56,206 nucleotides of DNA, from contig NZ_CBFIHX010000009.1 of NCBI RefSeq assembly GCF_965662505.1, forward strand, positions 1-56,206, written 5' to 3'. This document shows positions 8,607 through 17,205 of this stretch, piece by piece. Below the pieces are notes generated by a model. That model was not told where the DNA came from. It saw nothing but the letters and a program-made list of their open reading frames with translations, and made no database searches. This stretch comes from Pseudomaricurvus sp965662505. Its GTDB lineage: Bacteria > Pseudomonadota > Gammaproteobacteria > Pseudomonadales > Cellvibrionaceae. A program made the translations under genes and the position numbers. Positions within the stretch are counted from its first letter, which is position 1, and each line of letters starts with the position of its first letter.

Positions 8607-9632
8607 ATGAGTGAAGAAACTTCAGAATACCTGTCGAAACCGGTACTGGTTACAGGCGCCAGCGGATTTATGGGCAGTCATATTGCCCGCAAGCTGGTCG
8701 AGCAAGGGCGTAAGGTCCGGGTTTTGTTGCGCAAAACCAGTAATACCGAAGCGGTGAAAGACTTACCCGTGGAAATTTTTTATGGCGATGTGCTGGACTC
8801 TGAATCCATGCGTCCGGCCATGGAAGGCTGTGGAACGGTCTTCTACAGTGTCGTCGATCCTCGCTTTTGGTTAACCGATCCGGCCCCTATCTATCGCAAC
8901 AATGTTGAAGGCCTGGTAAATGCCATGGAAGTGGCTCTGTCCGTTGGTATTGAGCGTTTTATTTTTACCAGCAGCATGGGAACTTTGGGTTTTAATCCCG
9001 ACGGCCCAGTGACGGAAGACATCGAATTCAATTGGCGTGACAAGGCTTCGCCTTACATATTGGCGCGCTTGGAAGCAGAAGTGCAGTTGTTGAAATACGC
9101 CAAGGAAAAAGGTCTGCCGGGTATTGCCCTGTGTGTGGCTAATACTTATGGACCGCAAGATTATCAGCCTACCCCACACGGTGGTGCTCTGTGGGAAGTG
9201 GCTAGCGGGAAAATGAAAGCCGCGCTGGATGCCAGTGCGCCTTCAGTGGACATTCGCGATGCAGCCGATGCGGCTTTGTTGGCTGAAGTACACGGAACAG
9301 TGGGTGAGCGTTACATCATCGCTAACGAATACATCAGCAACCGGGATTTCTATGGTGTTGCTACTGCTGAATACGGTACTCAGCCACCCAGGTTTATTCC
9401 CTTAAAGCTGGCTTATGGGATCGCTTGGGTGACCGAGCGAGTGTTTAAGTTAATGGGCCGCAAAGATTATTTGGTCAGCACCGATGCTGTGTATTTGTCC
9501 AATGCATTTAAGGAAATGGACAACAGTAAAGCACGTCGGGAGTTGCACTGGAATCCTCGACCTGTGGCTGAGACGGTGAAAGATGCGTTGGCGTGGTACG
9601 CGCAAAGAGAGAGAGATACGAATGGCTCTTAA
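8607..9632 (+). CDS. NAD(P)-dependent epimerase/dehydratase family protein (extended SDR)
   Basis: A 341-residue extended short-chain dehydrogenase/reductase. The Rossmann motif TGASGFMG is at residues 16-23, a TSS block follows near 121, and the substrate-binding part contains VANTYGPQDYQPTPHGG. Family members include nucleotide-sugar epimerases, 3-beta-hydroxysteroid dehydrogenases and dihydroflavonol-type reductases; without sugar genes nearby a lipid or terpenoid-like alcohol/ketone is more likely. The catalytic tyrosine is in SPYILAR (Tyr150), but the usual YxxxK lysine is Arg154, a notable change. The start is an ATG after GGGTAGGGG. It lies between the acyltransferase and the second TetR. 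The exact reaction is not predictable. Confidence 0.85.
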   Translation: MSEETSEYLSKPVLVTGASGFMGSHIARKLVEQGRKVRVLLRKTSNTEAVKDLPVEIFYGDVLDSESMRPAMEGCGTVFYSVVDPRFWLTDPAPIYRNNVEGLVNAMEVALSVGIERFIFTSSMGTLGFNPDGPVTEDIEFNWRDKASPYILARLEAEVQLLKYAKEKGLPGIALCVANTYGPQDYQPTPHGGALWEVASGKMKAALDASAPSVDIRDAADAALLAEVHGTVGERYIIANEYISNRDFYGVATAEYGTQPPRFIPLKLAYGIAWVTERVFKLMGRKDYLVSTDAVYLSNAFKEMDNSKARRELHWNPRPVAETVKDALAWYAQRERDTNGS

Positions 9633-9793
9633 AAGTCACGCCTTTAAGAGTGATTAAGACAGCTCAGTTGGGTGTACGCTTGTCTTCGCTTGTATCTAGA
9701 TGACATGAAAACTTGATTCATTGGGTATTGTGGCAATTACTTACCGGAGATTGGTTGACAGCCAGCTTGGCGAGAACCAATATTCTTCATTGA

Positions 9794-10486
9794 GTGAACG
9801 ACACTGATGTCTATTCGAATAATCATAAAAATAGAGGGCGCAGGGTGCGTAAATCCAGCAAAGAAGTAACACGCGAAGCCATATTAACGGCAGCACGAAC
9901 CGTGCTCGCATCCGATGGCCCTGAAGCGCTTAAAGTATCCAGAGTTGCCAGCCTGGCTGGTGTCAACCGGGGTACTGCCTATCAACACTTCCAGACTCGT
10001 GAAGACCTCATCCATGCGACGGTCGCGTGGGTTGGCGAGCACCTCTCTAATACCGTTTTCGGCGATGTTGAATTGAATGAAGAGGGTGAGGCTAAAGAGC
10101 TTAAGCAGGGCGATATCTATAAAGTCATTTCCACACTGGTGAATTTTGCGGTGGAAAATCCGACCCTGGGACGGGTTTGGCTGTTCGAATTGCTAGCGTC
10201 TGAAAACCCGGGCGAAGATGCTTTTTTCCGCAAATTTAAACAAACCACAAAACAGTTGGCGGAAAGTCAATTCAGTCAGGATGGTATCGATGTTGAAGCT
10301 TTGTCAGTGATTGCTTTGTCCGGATACTTTATTTGGCCTGAGTGGGTCAGAGCCCATGCGAATACAGATGATGAGCGCGAAGCTATGGCTGAACGTATGC
10401 GTCGTGAAATGCTGCGTTTGTTTCTTCATGGTGTTCTAAAAAATGAAGAGTTCCCTCAATTTGAGGACATTCTTAAAGGCGCCTGA
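9794..10486 (+). CDS. TetR/AcrR family transcriptional regulator (paralogue of 6771)
   Basis: A TetR-type regulator of up to 230 residues with HTH blocks TREAILTAARTVLASDGPEA and VSRVASLAGVNRGTAYQHFQTREDL. It is clearly homologous to the regulator at 6771 over the DNA-binding domain, less so in the effector domain. The start is uncertain. GTG at 9794 is the first in-frame start after a stop, but it has no Shine-Dalgarno sequence; GTG at 9845, preceded by AGAGGG, would remove 17 residues without harming the HTH. A hairpin overlapping the stop codon ends the unit. It directly precedes the SDR/CaiB operon, whose promoter carries the best-formed copy of the 13-bp repeat, so it may control that promoter. 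Confidence 0.92.
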   Translation: MNDTDVYSNNHKNRGRRVRKSSKEVTREAILTAARTVLASDGPEALKVSRVASLAGVNRGTAYQHFQTREDLIHATVAWVGEHLSNTVFGDVELNEEGEAKELKQGDIYKVISTLVNFAVENPTLGRVWLFELLASENPGEDAFFRKFKQTTKQLAESQFSQDGIDVEALSVIALSGYFIWPEWVRAHANTDDEREAMAERMRREMLRLFLHGVLKNEEFPQFEDILKGA

Positions 10487-10496
10487 AGGCGCCTTT
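10475..10496 (+). terminator. Terminator overlapping the stop of the second TetR gene
   Basis: AAAGGCGCC pairs with GGCGCCTTT around a TGAA loop that contains the stop codon; the T tail is short. Confidence 0.7.
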
Positions 10497-10684
10497 GTTG
10501 TCTCTGTGACGCAATTATAATTCGCGCTGATCTTGTTAGGCTGGAGAGTTGTAACGGACTTCTCGGCGTCCTTTCCCCTCTGCGCCGCTCCTTTGCCAAG
10601 CTGTCAAAAACAGGTCTTATCAGGCCGTTTGTCAGGTTTTTCGGCGCCCGAAATGATGGGAATATTAGGGCGATTAGTATATAT

Positions 10685-10703
10685 TAAACAACAGTGGTGT
10701 TTA
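10685..10703 (+). promoter_or_regulatory. Candidate operator, 19-bp near-perfect inverted repeat (site 3 of 7)
   Basis: TAAACAACAGTGGTGTTTA has 9-bp arms around a central G with one mismatched pair. Its core (10688-10700) is the shared 13-bp repeat. It follows TATATT and lies 67 bases before the SDR start. Confidence 0.55.
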
Positions 10704-10770
10704 TATGACGCGCATCTGTAATTTTAAGATCGGGCTTGCCTGGTAAGCCATTCAATGTAAGGAATTGATA

Positions 10771-11532
10771 ATGACCGAATCTGCAAAAGTTGCCGTAGTC
10801 ACTGGCGGTGCTTCCGGTATTGGAGCCGAAGTGTGCCGCTTTTTGGCCAAAGACGGCAACGATATTGCTATCTGGGATCTCAACGAGTCGCTGATGGCCG
10901 AGATTGCTGAAGAAATCAAAGGCATGGGTGTGCGTGTCACAACCGCTGTTGTTGATGTTTCCAGCCGTGAATCTATTGAGGCTGGCGCAGCAAAAACCCG
11001 CGCTGACTTGGGTCCAGTTACCATTTTGGTGAACAGTGCCGGCATGCACTCTACAGCGCCACTGGCTGAAATTGACGATGCCACCTGGAACAAGGTCATG
11101 GCCGTTAACCTGACCGGCTCTTATCTGGTAGCGCAAGTTCTGGTTCCGGATATGGAAGCTGCGGGTTGGGGACGTATTGTCTTTATTTCGTCTTCCAGCA
11201 CCCAAACGGGCTCACCCAATATGGCAGCCTATATCGCTTCCAAAGGCGGGGTGATTGCATTGACCAAAGCGCTTGCCGTTGAATTAGGTCCCAAAGGCAT
11301 TACTGTTAATAACGTACCTCCGGGTATGGTGGTTACACCGATGCTGAAAAACTTGGAATCCCAAGGTGGTTTGGGCCCCGGTGGTGCTGAAGCTTTGGGT
11401 CAACATTTACCGGTACGTAAAGCAGGTAGACCTGAAAACCTGGCAAAAGCGGTTTCCTACCTGTGTTCTGAAGACGCAGATTACGTTACCGGTCACACCT
11501 TGAGTGTGAACGGTGGTCGTTACATGAATTGA
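10771..11532 (+). CDS. SDR family oxidoreductase, FabG-like
   Basis: A classical short-chain dehydrogenase of 253 residues that would interconvert a secondary alcohol and a ketone with NAD(P). It has TGGASGIG at 11-18, NSAG at 88-91, a serine-rich stretch at 140-143, the catalytic pair Tyr154/Lys158 (YIASK) and the C-terminal GHTLSVNGG. ATG 10771 is preferred over the in-frame ATA at 10765 because TAAGGA precedes it at the right distance. It heads a five-gene operon with intergenic gaps of 28-59 bases (SDR, CaiB, SDR, NTF2-like, SMP-30-like). It is paralogous to the SDR at 38277: both share ISSSS-QTG, KGGVIA-TKALA and GITVNNVPP. In this setting it probably oxidises a 3-hydroxyacyl-CoA or a ring alcohol. 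Confidence 0.9.
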   Translation: MTESAKVAVVTGGASGIGAEVCRFLAKDGNDIAIWDLNESLMAEIAEEIKGMGVRVTTAVVDVSSRESIEAGAAKTRADLGPVTILVNSAGMHSTAPLAEIDDATWNKVMAVNLTGSYLVAQVLVPDMEAAGWGRIVFISSSSTQTGSPNMAAYIASKGGVIALTKALAVELGPKGITVNNVPPGMVVTPMLKNLESQGGLGPGGAEALGQHLPVRKAGRPENLAKAVSYLCSEDADYVTGHTLSVNGGRYMN

Positions 11533-11591
11533 TCAGGCGTCACCTTGAGCCGCTAACGACTGTTTTATTTTAGGTAGAGAGAGGATTACAA

Positions 11592-12821
11592 ATGAGCGAT
11601 TCACAAGCTCTTGCGGGCGTCCGCGTACTGGATCTGACCCGTGTTCTGGCTGGCCCTATTTGTGGTCAGATACTTGGTGATCTGGGTGCGGATGTGACGA
11701 AAATCGAACGCCCCGGTGTCGGTGATGATGGCCGTATGTATGGTTTTTCATCCTTGACAGACAGCGAGGGTAACAAAACTCGTGAATCGGCGTTTTATTT
11801 GACGGCGAACCGTAACAAGCAATCGGTGACCTGCAATATCTCAAAGCCTGAAGGGCAGGAATTGATTCGTCGTTTGGCGGCTGACAGTGATGTTCTGATA
11901 GAGAACTATAAAGTCGGTAACCTCAAGCGTTACGGCCTCGACTATGAAAGTCTGAAAGAAATTAATCCCAAGCTGATTTACTGTTCCATTACCGGCTTTG
12001 GCCAAACGGGTCCTATGGCGACTCGCCCTGGCTATGACGGTCTGTTTCAGGCTACAGGTGGCATGATGGCAGTAACCGGACATCCAGAAGGTCAGCCAGG
12101 CGCTGGCCCCTTGAAAGCTGGTCCGAGTCTGGTTGATGTGTTTACCGGTCACAACGCCGCGCTGGCGATTTTAGGTGCTCTTAATCAGCGTCATAATACC
12201 GGTGTTGGTCAGTACATTGATGTTGCCCTGCTGGATTGTTCCGTGGCGATGACTTCCCACATTATGCAGGACTATCTGGTATCCGGTAATGCGCCGCCGC
12301 GTTTGGGTAATGGCGGTAATGGTGGCGGTCCAGCGGATCTGATCAACTGTTCAGACGGTATTATCTACATTACAGCGGGTACCGATGAGCACTGGCGTCT
12401 GCTGTGCGAATTGATGGAGCGTCCGGATTTGTTTGATGATCCGCGCTTCAACTCCAATCCCAAACGCGGTACTAACCGCAATGAGTTGGTGGCTATCATC
12501 AATCAGTGGAGCATGGGCTGGAAAGCCGCAGATCTGCTTGAGTCTCTGGACGGTATTGGCTTGCCCGCGGCACGTTATAACGAATTGCCGGAAGTGTTTG
12601 ATGATGTTCAGGTTCAGCATCGAGAATTGAAGGTCACTGTACCGCATCCGGTTTCTGGAGAAGTGACGATGCTTGCGAGTCCATTGGCTTATATGTCGGG
12701 ATCACCGATGAAATACCAGGCACCTCCGACGATTGGTCAGCACACGGATGAAATCCTCAGTGCGCGACTGAACATGTCCGCCGACGAGATCAGCCGTTTG
12801 CGTGAAACAGGCCTTATCTGA
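11592..12821 (+). CDS. CaiB/BaiF (class III) CoA-transferase family protein
   Basis: A 409-residue family III CoA-transferase, a family that moves CoA between carboxylic acids or racemises acyl-CoAs. The N-terminal block RVLDLTRVLAGPICGQILGD, the GADVTKIERP strand, NRNKQSVTCN and the catalytic aspartate Asp182 in PSLVDVFTGHNAALAILGAL are all in place. It is the second gene of the 10771 operon, starting 59 bases after the SDR with an AGAGAGAGG ribosome site. The acid it activates is unknown; bile-acid, carnitine, oxalate and aromatic-acid transferases all share these motifs. It is one of three such proteins in the window. They are divergent enough to act on different intermediates. Confidence 0.93.
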   Translation: MSDSQALAGVRVLDLTRVLAGPICGQILGDLGADVTKIERPGVGDDGRMYGFSSLTDSEGNKTRESAFYLTANRNKQSVTCNISKPEGQELIRRLAADSDVLIENYKVGNLKRYGLDYESLKEINPKLIYCSITGFGQTGPMATRPGYDGLFQATGGMMAVTGHPEGQPGAGPLKAGPSLVDVFTGHNAALAILGALNQRHNTGVGQYIDVALLDCSVAMTSHIMQDYLVSGNAPPRLGNGGNGGGPADLINCSDGIIYITAGTDEHWRLLCELMERPDLFDDPRFNSNPKRGTNRNELVAIINQWSMGWKAADLLESLDGIGLPAARYNELPEVFDDVQVQHRELKVTVPHPVSGEVTMLASPLAYMSGSPMKYQAPPTIGQHTDEILSARLNMSADEISRLRETGLI

Positions 12822-12849
12822 ATCGATTACAGAACAGGGTAGAATTCCA

Positions 12850-13611
12850 ATGAAAGTAGCAATTATTACCGGCGCTGGCAGCGGCATTGGCTTGGCCACC
12901 GCAAAACAAATGCACGAAATGGGAATGGCCATTGTTGGTGTAGGTCGCAGCCAAGACAAACTCGACGCGTTGGTATCCGAGTTGGGCAACAGTGATCGTG
13001 TTGCCACAATCTCCGTGGATATTACTGCGGTAGACGCGCCCAAAAAAATCGTGGATTTCGCACTGGAGCGCTTTGGCCAGATCAACTTCCTGGTGAACAA
13101 CGCAGGCATCGGTGCACCAAAACCACTGCACGAAACCGATGACGAAACTCTGGATTATTTCCTCGATATCATGTTGAGAGCGCCATTCCGTTTGTGTCGC
13201 GATGTGATTGGTCACATGAAAGATGGCGATGCCATTGTCAACATTACCTCGACCTATGCCGTCATTGGTGGTCGTCGTGGTGGCGCCTATTCTGCTGCGA
13301 AAGGTGGATTGGCTTCACTGACCGAACACATGGCTTGCGAATACGGCCCACAAGGTATTCGCTCCAACTGTGTGGCGCCTGGGGTGACCATGACCGATAT
13401 GGTGAAAGAGCGCATGAATGATAAGGCGTTCCGCCGCACAAATATTGAAACTACACCATTCCCTCGTTTGGGCACAGCGGAAGAAGTCGCCGGTACGGTT
13501 GCGTTTCTTTGTTCTCCAGCGGCTGGTGCTATCAATGGTCAGCAGATCGTAGTGGATTGTGGTTGGACCTCAACCAAGTATTTGTCTCAAGCGGTGCTAG
13601 ATCTGGATTAA
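12850..13611 (+). CDS. SDR family oxidoreductase
   Basis: A classical SDR of 253 residues. TGAGSGIG (7-14), NNAG (83-86), Ser134, Tyr147 and Lys151 (YSAAK) form a complete active site. The ATG at 12850 is chosen: an upstream frame reaching 12802 would overlap the CoA-transferase and add residues with no family likeness. It lies 28 bases after the CaiB stop and is translated as part of the operon. It is only distantly similar to the operon's first SDR, so it probably acts on a different intermediate. NAD versus NADP use is not obvious from sequence. Confidence 0.9.
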   Translation: MKVAIITGAGSGIGLATAKQMHEMGMAIVGVGRSQDKLDALVSELGNSDRVATISVDITAVDAPKKIVDFALERFGQINFLVNNAGIGAPKPLHETDDETLDYFLDIMLRAPFRLCRDVIGHMKDGDAIVNITSTYAVIGGRRGGAYSAAKGGLASLTEHMACEYGPQGIRSNCVAPGVTMTDMVKERMNDKAFRRTNIETTPFPRLGTAEEVAGTVAFLCSPAAGAINGQQIVVDCGWTSTKYLSQAVLDLD

Positions 13612-13645
13612 TACAACCAACAGTCTAAGTCGGAGGAGAGAGTAA

Positions 13646-14056
13646 ATGAGTAAAGGTTCCGTAGAAGAGCGTTTGGCAATTCGTGAGTTAATTGAAACGT
13701 TCGCGGTAGGCGTTACGACCATTGACCCTGAATTGTGGGCCAGCACCTGGGCTGACGAGGGCTGTTGGAAAACGCCTTCAATGCCAGCCCTTGTCGAAGG
13801 CAAAGAAGCCGTGGTCGAAAAGTTCAAAGAGATGATGGCTTATGTCAAGTTTATGAGCATGAGCGCCATTCCATCGCCCACAGATCTTGTTTTCGATGGT
13901 GATAAAGCCAAAGGGCGTGCCTATTGTCGTGAACTGATCTTTCCAAAGGCGGGTGGTCAGAAAATCGTCATTGGCTTCTTCGATGATGAATACGTGAAGC
14001 GCGATGGTCGCTGGTTGTTTACCTCTCGAATTTATACCGTCATTGGTGCCGAATAA
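13646..14056 (+). CDS. SnoaL/NTF2-like small protein
   Basis: A 136-residue protein with the look of the nuclear-transport-factor-2/SnoaL fold: an N-terminal helix (IRELIETFAVGVTTIDPELWASTWADEGCW), a middle helix around VEKFKEMM, and C-terminal strands ending DGRWLFTSRIYTVIG. Members include polyketide cyclases, steroid isomerases and the small subunits of ring-hydroxylating dioxygenases, as well as many of unknown role. It starts 34 bases after the SDR with a strong GGAGGAGAG ribosome site. A second relative is at 35713. A role as isomerase or dehydratase in the catabolic path is plausible, but no catalytic residue can be assigned. Confidence 0.75.
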   Translation: MSKGSVEERLAIRELIETFAVGVTTIDPELWASTWADEGCWKTPSMPALVEGKEAVVEKFKEMMAYVKFMSMSAIPSPTDLVFDGDKAKGRAYCRELIFPKAGGQKIVIGFFDDEYVKRDGRWLFTSRIYTVIGAE

Positions 14057-14108
14057 CTGCTGAGACGATTACCGGCCTGAACACCGGGGAATAATAAGAG
14101 GACTATGT

Positions 14109-15707
14109 ATGGCAGAGCAATCTGGGCGTTATACACTTCCTGCGGACACCCGTCTTGCAGAAAGCTGGAGCATGAAGCGCATCACCCAGCCCAGCCGCTT
14201 GTTTGGTGCGAATGGTATTCGGACCGGACAGGATGGCCGTATTTATGTGGCACAAGTTTCTGGTAGCCAGATCAGTGCCGTGGATGTTGATAGCGGGGAA
14301 GTGAGTACCGTTAGCCCGATGGGTGGTGATATCGTTGGCCCTGATGACTTGGCGTTTGATGATCACGGCAACATGTTTGTCACCGAGTTTACTGAAGGTC
14401 GGGTGAGCGTACTTGAAACCAACGGTAAAACGCGCGTTGTTCGCGCTGAGATGCCTTCTGCCAACCCCATTACTGTTTTCAATGGTCGTTTATTTGCCGG
14501 TGAATGTCGTCCTGATGGTCGCATTATGGAGCTGGATTTGTATGGCGGTGAGCCACGCATCATTCTCAATAATGTGCCCATGCCTAATGCGATGGAAGTG
14601 GGTCCGGATGGCAAGCTGTACATTCCTATCATGGGCACCAACGAAATCTGGCGAGTCAGTCTCGATGGCGGTCAGCACGAAGTGGTGGCCACAGAACTGG
14701 GCGTTCCGGATTCTGTTAAATTTGATGCTCAAGGATTTATTGTGTCCACGCAGGTGGGTAGTGGGCAGGTTTTGCGCATTAACCCGAATACCGGAGAGAA
14801 AACGGTTTTAGCCGATGTGGCGCCCGGTTTGGATAACTGTACTTTTGTCGGCGACCGATTGTTTGTATCCAGTATTTCTGGTCAGATCAATGAAGTATTG
14901 GCGGATGGAAAACTGCGGTCTCTGGTTCCTGACGGTATGCAATGGCCTTTGGGCTTGGCCGTGGATGAAAACGGCGTATTGTTTATTGCCGACGGTGGTT
15001 ACACTTATACCATGACGCCTGACGGTGCGCCTCAGTGTGTGGGCATGCTGTTTACTCCGGGGTTTCCTGGTTATACCCGCGGTGTGATATCTATCGGTTC
15101 CGGGGAATACATTGTGACGACGGCTAATGGTCAGGTCTCACACTGGAATCCGGCGAAGATGGAGAGTGAAGTTCTGGCCGAAGGCTTTGATCGCCTCTAC
15201 GGTCTGGCTCGAACGGACAGTGGCGCTGTGGTTTTTGCTGAAGGTGGCGGAGGACGTGTCCTTGCGGTTAAAGATGGACACGTCGATGAGCTGGCCACCG
15301 ACCTTAATGAACCTATGGGCGTGGCACTCACTTCAGGTGGTGAGGTTCTGGTTGCTGAGAGTGGAGCTGGACGAGTCGTGAAACTGGTGTCCGGTGGAAC
15401 TGAGGTTGTGGTCGATGAACTGCACACACCGCAGGGTATGTTGGTGGTAGACGATAAGCTGTATATCGTTGATGCTGGCGCGAAAGAGCTGGTTGAGTTT
15501 GACCTCAATTCCAGCTCTCGTAGTCTCATTGCCACAGACTTACCGGTGGGGCCACCAGAAGGTGTGGTGCCTAAACCTCTACAAGCAGTGCCACCCTTGT
15601 CGGGACCGATGGGGCCCTTTGCCGGTATTGCTGTAGACTCTCATGGCACGCTTTATGTGTCTGCGGATGCTGACGGCAGCGTGCTGACCTTCTCTGCGAA
15701 TCGGTAA
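14109..15707 (+). CDS. SMP-30/gluconolactonase-like beta-propeller protein
   Basis: A 532-residue protein built of repeated beta-propeller blades, recognisable by recurring -DG.iYva- and -DGvLfiADGG- strands (TGQDGRIYVAQVSGSQI, VGPDGKLYIPIMGTNEIW, VDENGVLFIADGGYTY, VDSHGTLYVSADADGSVL). The family includes lactonases and strictosidine-synthase-like hydrolases that bind a divalent metal in the central channel. The length is roughly twice that of a single SMP-30 domain, suggesting one large or two fused propellers. No signal peptide is visible, so it is probably cytoplasmic. It is the last gene of the 10771 operon. As the window also encodes a Baeyer-Villiger-type enzyme, hydrolysis of a lactone is an attractive but unproven role. 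Confidence 0.8.
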   Translation: MAEQSGRYTLPADTRLAESWSMKRITQPSRLFGANGIRTGQDGRIYVAQVSGSQISAVDVDSGEVSTVSPMGGDIVGPDDLAFDDHGNMFVTEFTEGRVSVLETNGKTRVVRAEMPSANPITVFNGRLFAGECRPDGRIMELDLYGGEPRIILNNVPMPNAMEVGPDGKLYIPIMGTNEIWRVSLDGGQHEVVATELGVPDSVKFDAQGFIVSTQVGSGQVLRINPNTGEKTVLADVAPGLDNCTFVGDRLFVSSISGQINEVLADGKLRSLVPDGMQWPLGLAVDENGVLFIADGGYTYTMTPDGAPQCVGMLFTPGFPGYTRGVISIGSGEYIVTTANGQVSHWNPAKMESEVLAEGFDRLYGLARTDSGAVVFAEGGGGRVLAVKDGHVDELATDLNEPMGVALTSGGEVLVAESGAGRVVKLVSGGTEVVVDELHTPQGMLVVDDKLYIVDAGAKELVEFDLNSSSRSLIATDLPVGPPEGVVPKPLQAVPPLSGPMGPFAGIAVDSHGTLYVSADADGSVLTFSANR

Positions 15708-15736
15708 GTAATGAGAAAAAATAAGTAAGTAATGAT

Positions 15737-15775
15737 AAAAAAGGCCACATTGCTTCTGCATTGTGGCCTTTTTTT
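15737..15775. terminator. Bidirectional Rho-independent terminator
   Basis: AAGGCCACA (15741-15749) pairs with TGTGGCCTT (15762-15770), flanked by A-run and T-run, so it can stop both the SMP-30 operon and the convergent 15790 gene. Confidence 0.93.
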
Positions 15776-15789
15776 ATCGCTTGATGATG

Positions 15790-16443
15790 TTATCTTGCAT
15801 CAAGACCTTGTTTGCCTTTAGGAATAGGCAGACGCAAACTATTTTGCATATAGGCGACAGTTTTGTATTGCCCGGCAATCACCGTCAGTTCGATCAATTC
15901 ACGTTCTGAATAGACTTCGGCCAAGTCGGCCCAGGTTTTATCGGTAATCATAGAATCGAAATGCAGCTCTTCCATGGCGCGAATGGTGGCACGGTCTTTT
16001 TTGTTCCAGCCTGCAGCAGATGACCCTTCAATCATCCACTCGATTTCTTCGGCGGAAATGCCATTGCGTTTTGCGATGACAACATGCGACCCCCATTCAA
16101 ACGGAGCTTGTGACAACCAGCCAATACGCAGAATGGCCAGCTCGCGATCTCTGATGGAAAGGTCGCATCCTGACAGAAATTGTTTACCCACGCCCAGATG
16201 CGCCAGGTAAAGTTCTGAATGACGGATCAGAATTTCAAGACAGTCAATGTCTTCACGGGGTTTGCGCACACCATCCACAACCACCATGCTAATCTCGTCC
16301 AGCGTCTTTTGTTGAGCCTCGGTTCGCTCTTCCGGTGCCAGAGGCGGGATGCGAGGTGGTTGACCAAGAATATATTCTTCACGAGCGGAGGTGTCGGGGG
16401 TGAGCGTTTGGAATTGACTGTTTGGGTTATTTTTATCTGACAC
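15790..16443 (-). CDS. Carboxymuconolactone decarboxylase (CMD) family protein
   Basis: A 217-residue protein of the AhpD/CMD all-alpha fold. The core is LSIRDRELAILRIGWLSQAPFEWGSHVVIAKRNGISAEEIEWM, where the EWxxH segment matches CMD proteins. The CxxC pair of AhpD peroxidase is absent, so it is not a typical alkylhydroperoxidase. The pattern is that of CMD-family proteins common in degradative clusters for aromatics, steroids and terpenoids, where most members have no proven reaction. It is convergent with the SMP-30 gene and divergent from the pentapeptide protein at 16528. A lactone-ring decarboxylation or isomerisation role would suit the context but is inference. Confidence 0.85.
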   Translation of the reverse strand: MSDKNNPNSQFQTLTPDTSAREEYILGQPPRIPPLAPEERTEAQQKTLDEISMVVVDGVRKPREDIDCLEILIRHSELYLAHLGVGKQFLSGCDLSIRDRELAILRIGWLSQAPFEWGSHVVIAKRNGISAEEIEWMIEGSSAAGWNKKDRATIRAMEELHFDSMITDKTWADLAEVYSERELIELTVIAGQYKTVAYMQNSLRLPIPKGKQGLDAR

Positions 16444-16527
16444 GGAAACGATCCTCAGGCAAACTGGATAATGACTGGCATAGTAACATTTAATCTTCTA
16501 AACATTTAACCTTCTATAAGGTACCTC

Positions 16528-17127
16528 ATGACTTCCCATCTGGATAAACCCGAGTACTACGATGAATCCTTTGAAAAAGTTGATTTTTCCGCTTGCGAGA
16601 TAGACTCGGTAGAATTTGAAGAGTGTACATTTATTGATTGTAACTTTAGTGAAGTGATATTTAATCGTTGCAACTTTGTAAGTTGTGATTTCAATAAATG
16701 TAATTTGAGTGTGGCCAACATCCAGTACAGTAGGTTATTTGAAGTGACTTTCTCTGATTGCAAACTGGTGGGTATCGACTGGACCAAGATCAATTGGTCA
16801 AAGTTATCATTTACGTCACCGGTTAATTTTCATCACTGCATATTGAACGATTCTTCTTTTTCAGGATTGAGTTTTCAGGAGTTGGTTATGGAGGGGTGTA
16901 AAGTTCACAACGTCGACTTTCGGGATGGTGATTTCAGCGAGGGAAATTTCACCTACTCCGATTTTACAGGTTCCCTTTTTAACAACACTAACTTAAGTCG
17001 CGCGGACTTTTCTGAAGCAACAGATTACGATATTGATGTGTTGAATAACAAAATCAAACACGCAAAATTCAGTCGATTTGAAGCGGTCAGATTGTTGGAA
17101 AGTCTTAATATTGAGCTGGTTAATTGA
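16528..17127 (+). CDS. Pentapeptide repeat protein, Qnr/McbG-like
   Basis: A 199-residue protein made almost wholly of pentapeptide repeats with a central Phe/Leu every five residues (for example ECTFI DCNFS, RCNFV SCDFN KCNLS, then SEGNF TYSDF, SRADF). Such repeats fold as a right-handed quadrilateral beta-helix. It closes with a non-repeat segment, NKIKHAKFSRFEAVRLLESL, which resembles the C-terminal dimerisation tail of Qnr and McbG-type proteins that mimic DNA and protect DNA gyrase. Length is close to the 218 residues of Qnr. The gene is visibly more AT-rich than its neighbours, hinting at a different origin. A MATE exporter follows 78 bases later. Gyrase protection is an inference from fold and length; no loop insertion can be verified. 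Confidence 0.85.
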   Translation: MTSHLDKPEYYDESFEKVDFSACEIDSVEFEECTFIDCNFSEVIFNRCNFVSCDFNKCNLSVANIQYSRLFEVTFSDCKLVGIDWTKINWSKLSFTSPVNFHHCILNDSSFSGLSFQELVMEGCKVHNVDFRDGDFSEGNFTYSDFTGSLFNNTNLSRADFSEATDYDIDVLNNKIKHAKFSRFEAVRLLESLNIELVN

Positions 17128-17205
17128 CGCGTATCGCAATAGTGCCGTAATAGCTGCGTAATTATGGTTTAATGGCCGGCTTACTTTTTCGGGGAATCGA
17201 ACTCA

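Noticed and set aside
15790..16443. The CMD-family protein as an AhpD-type peroxidase
   Set aside because: The required CxxC cysteine pair is missing.
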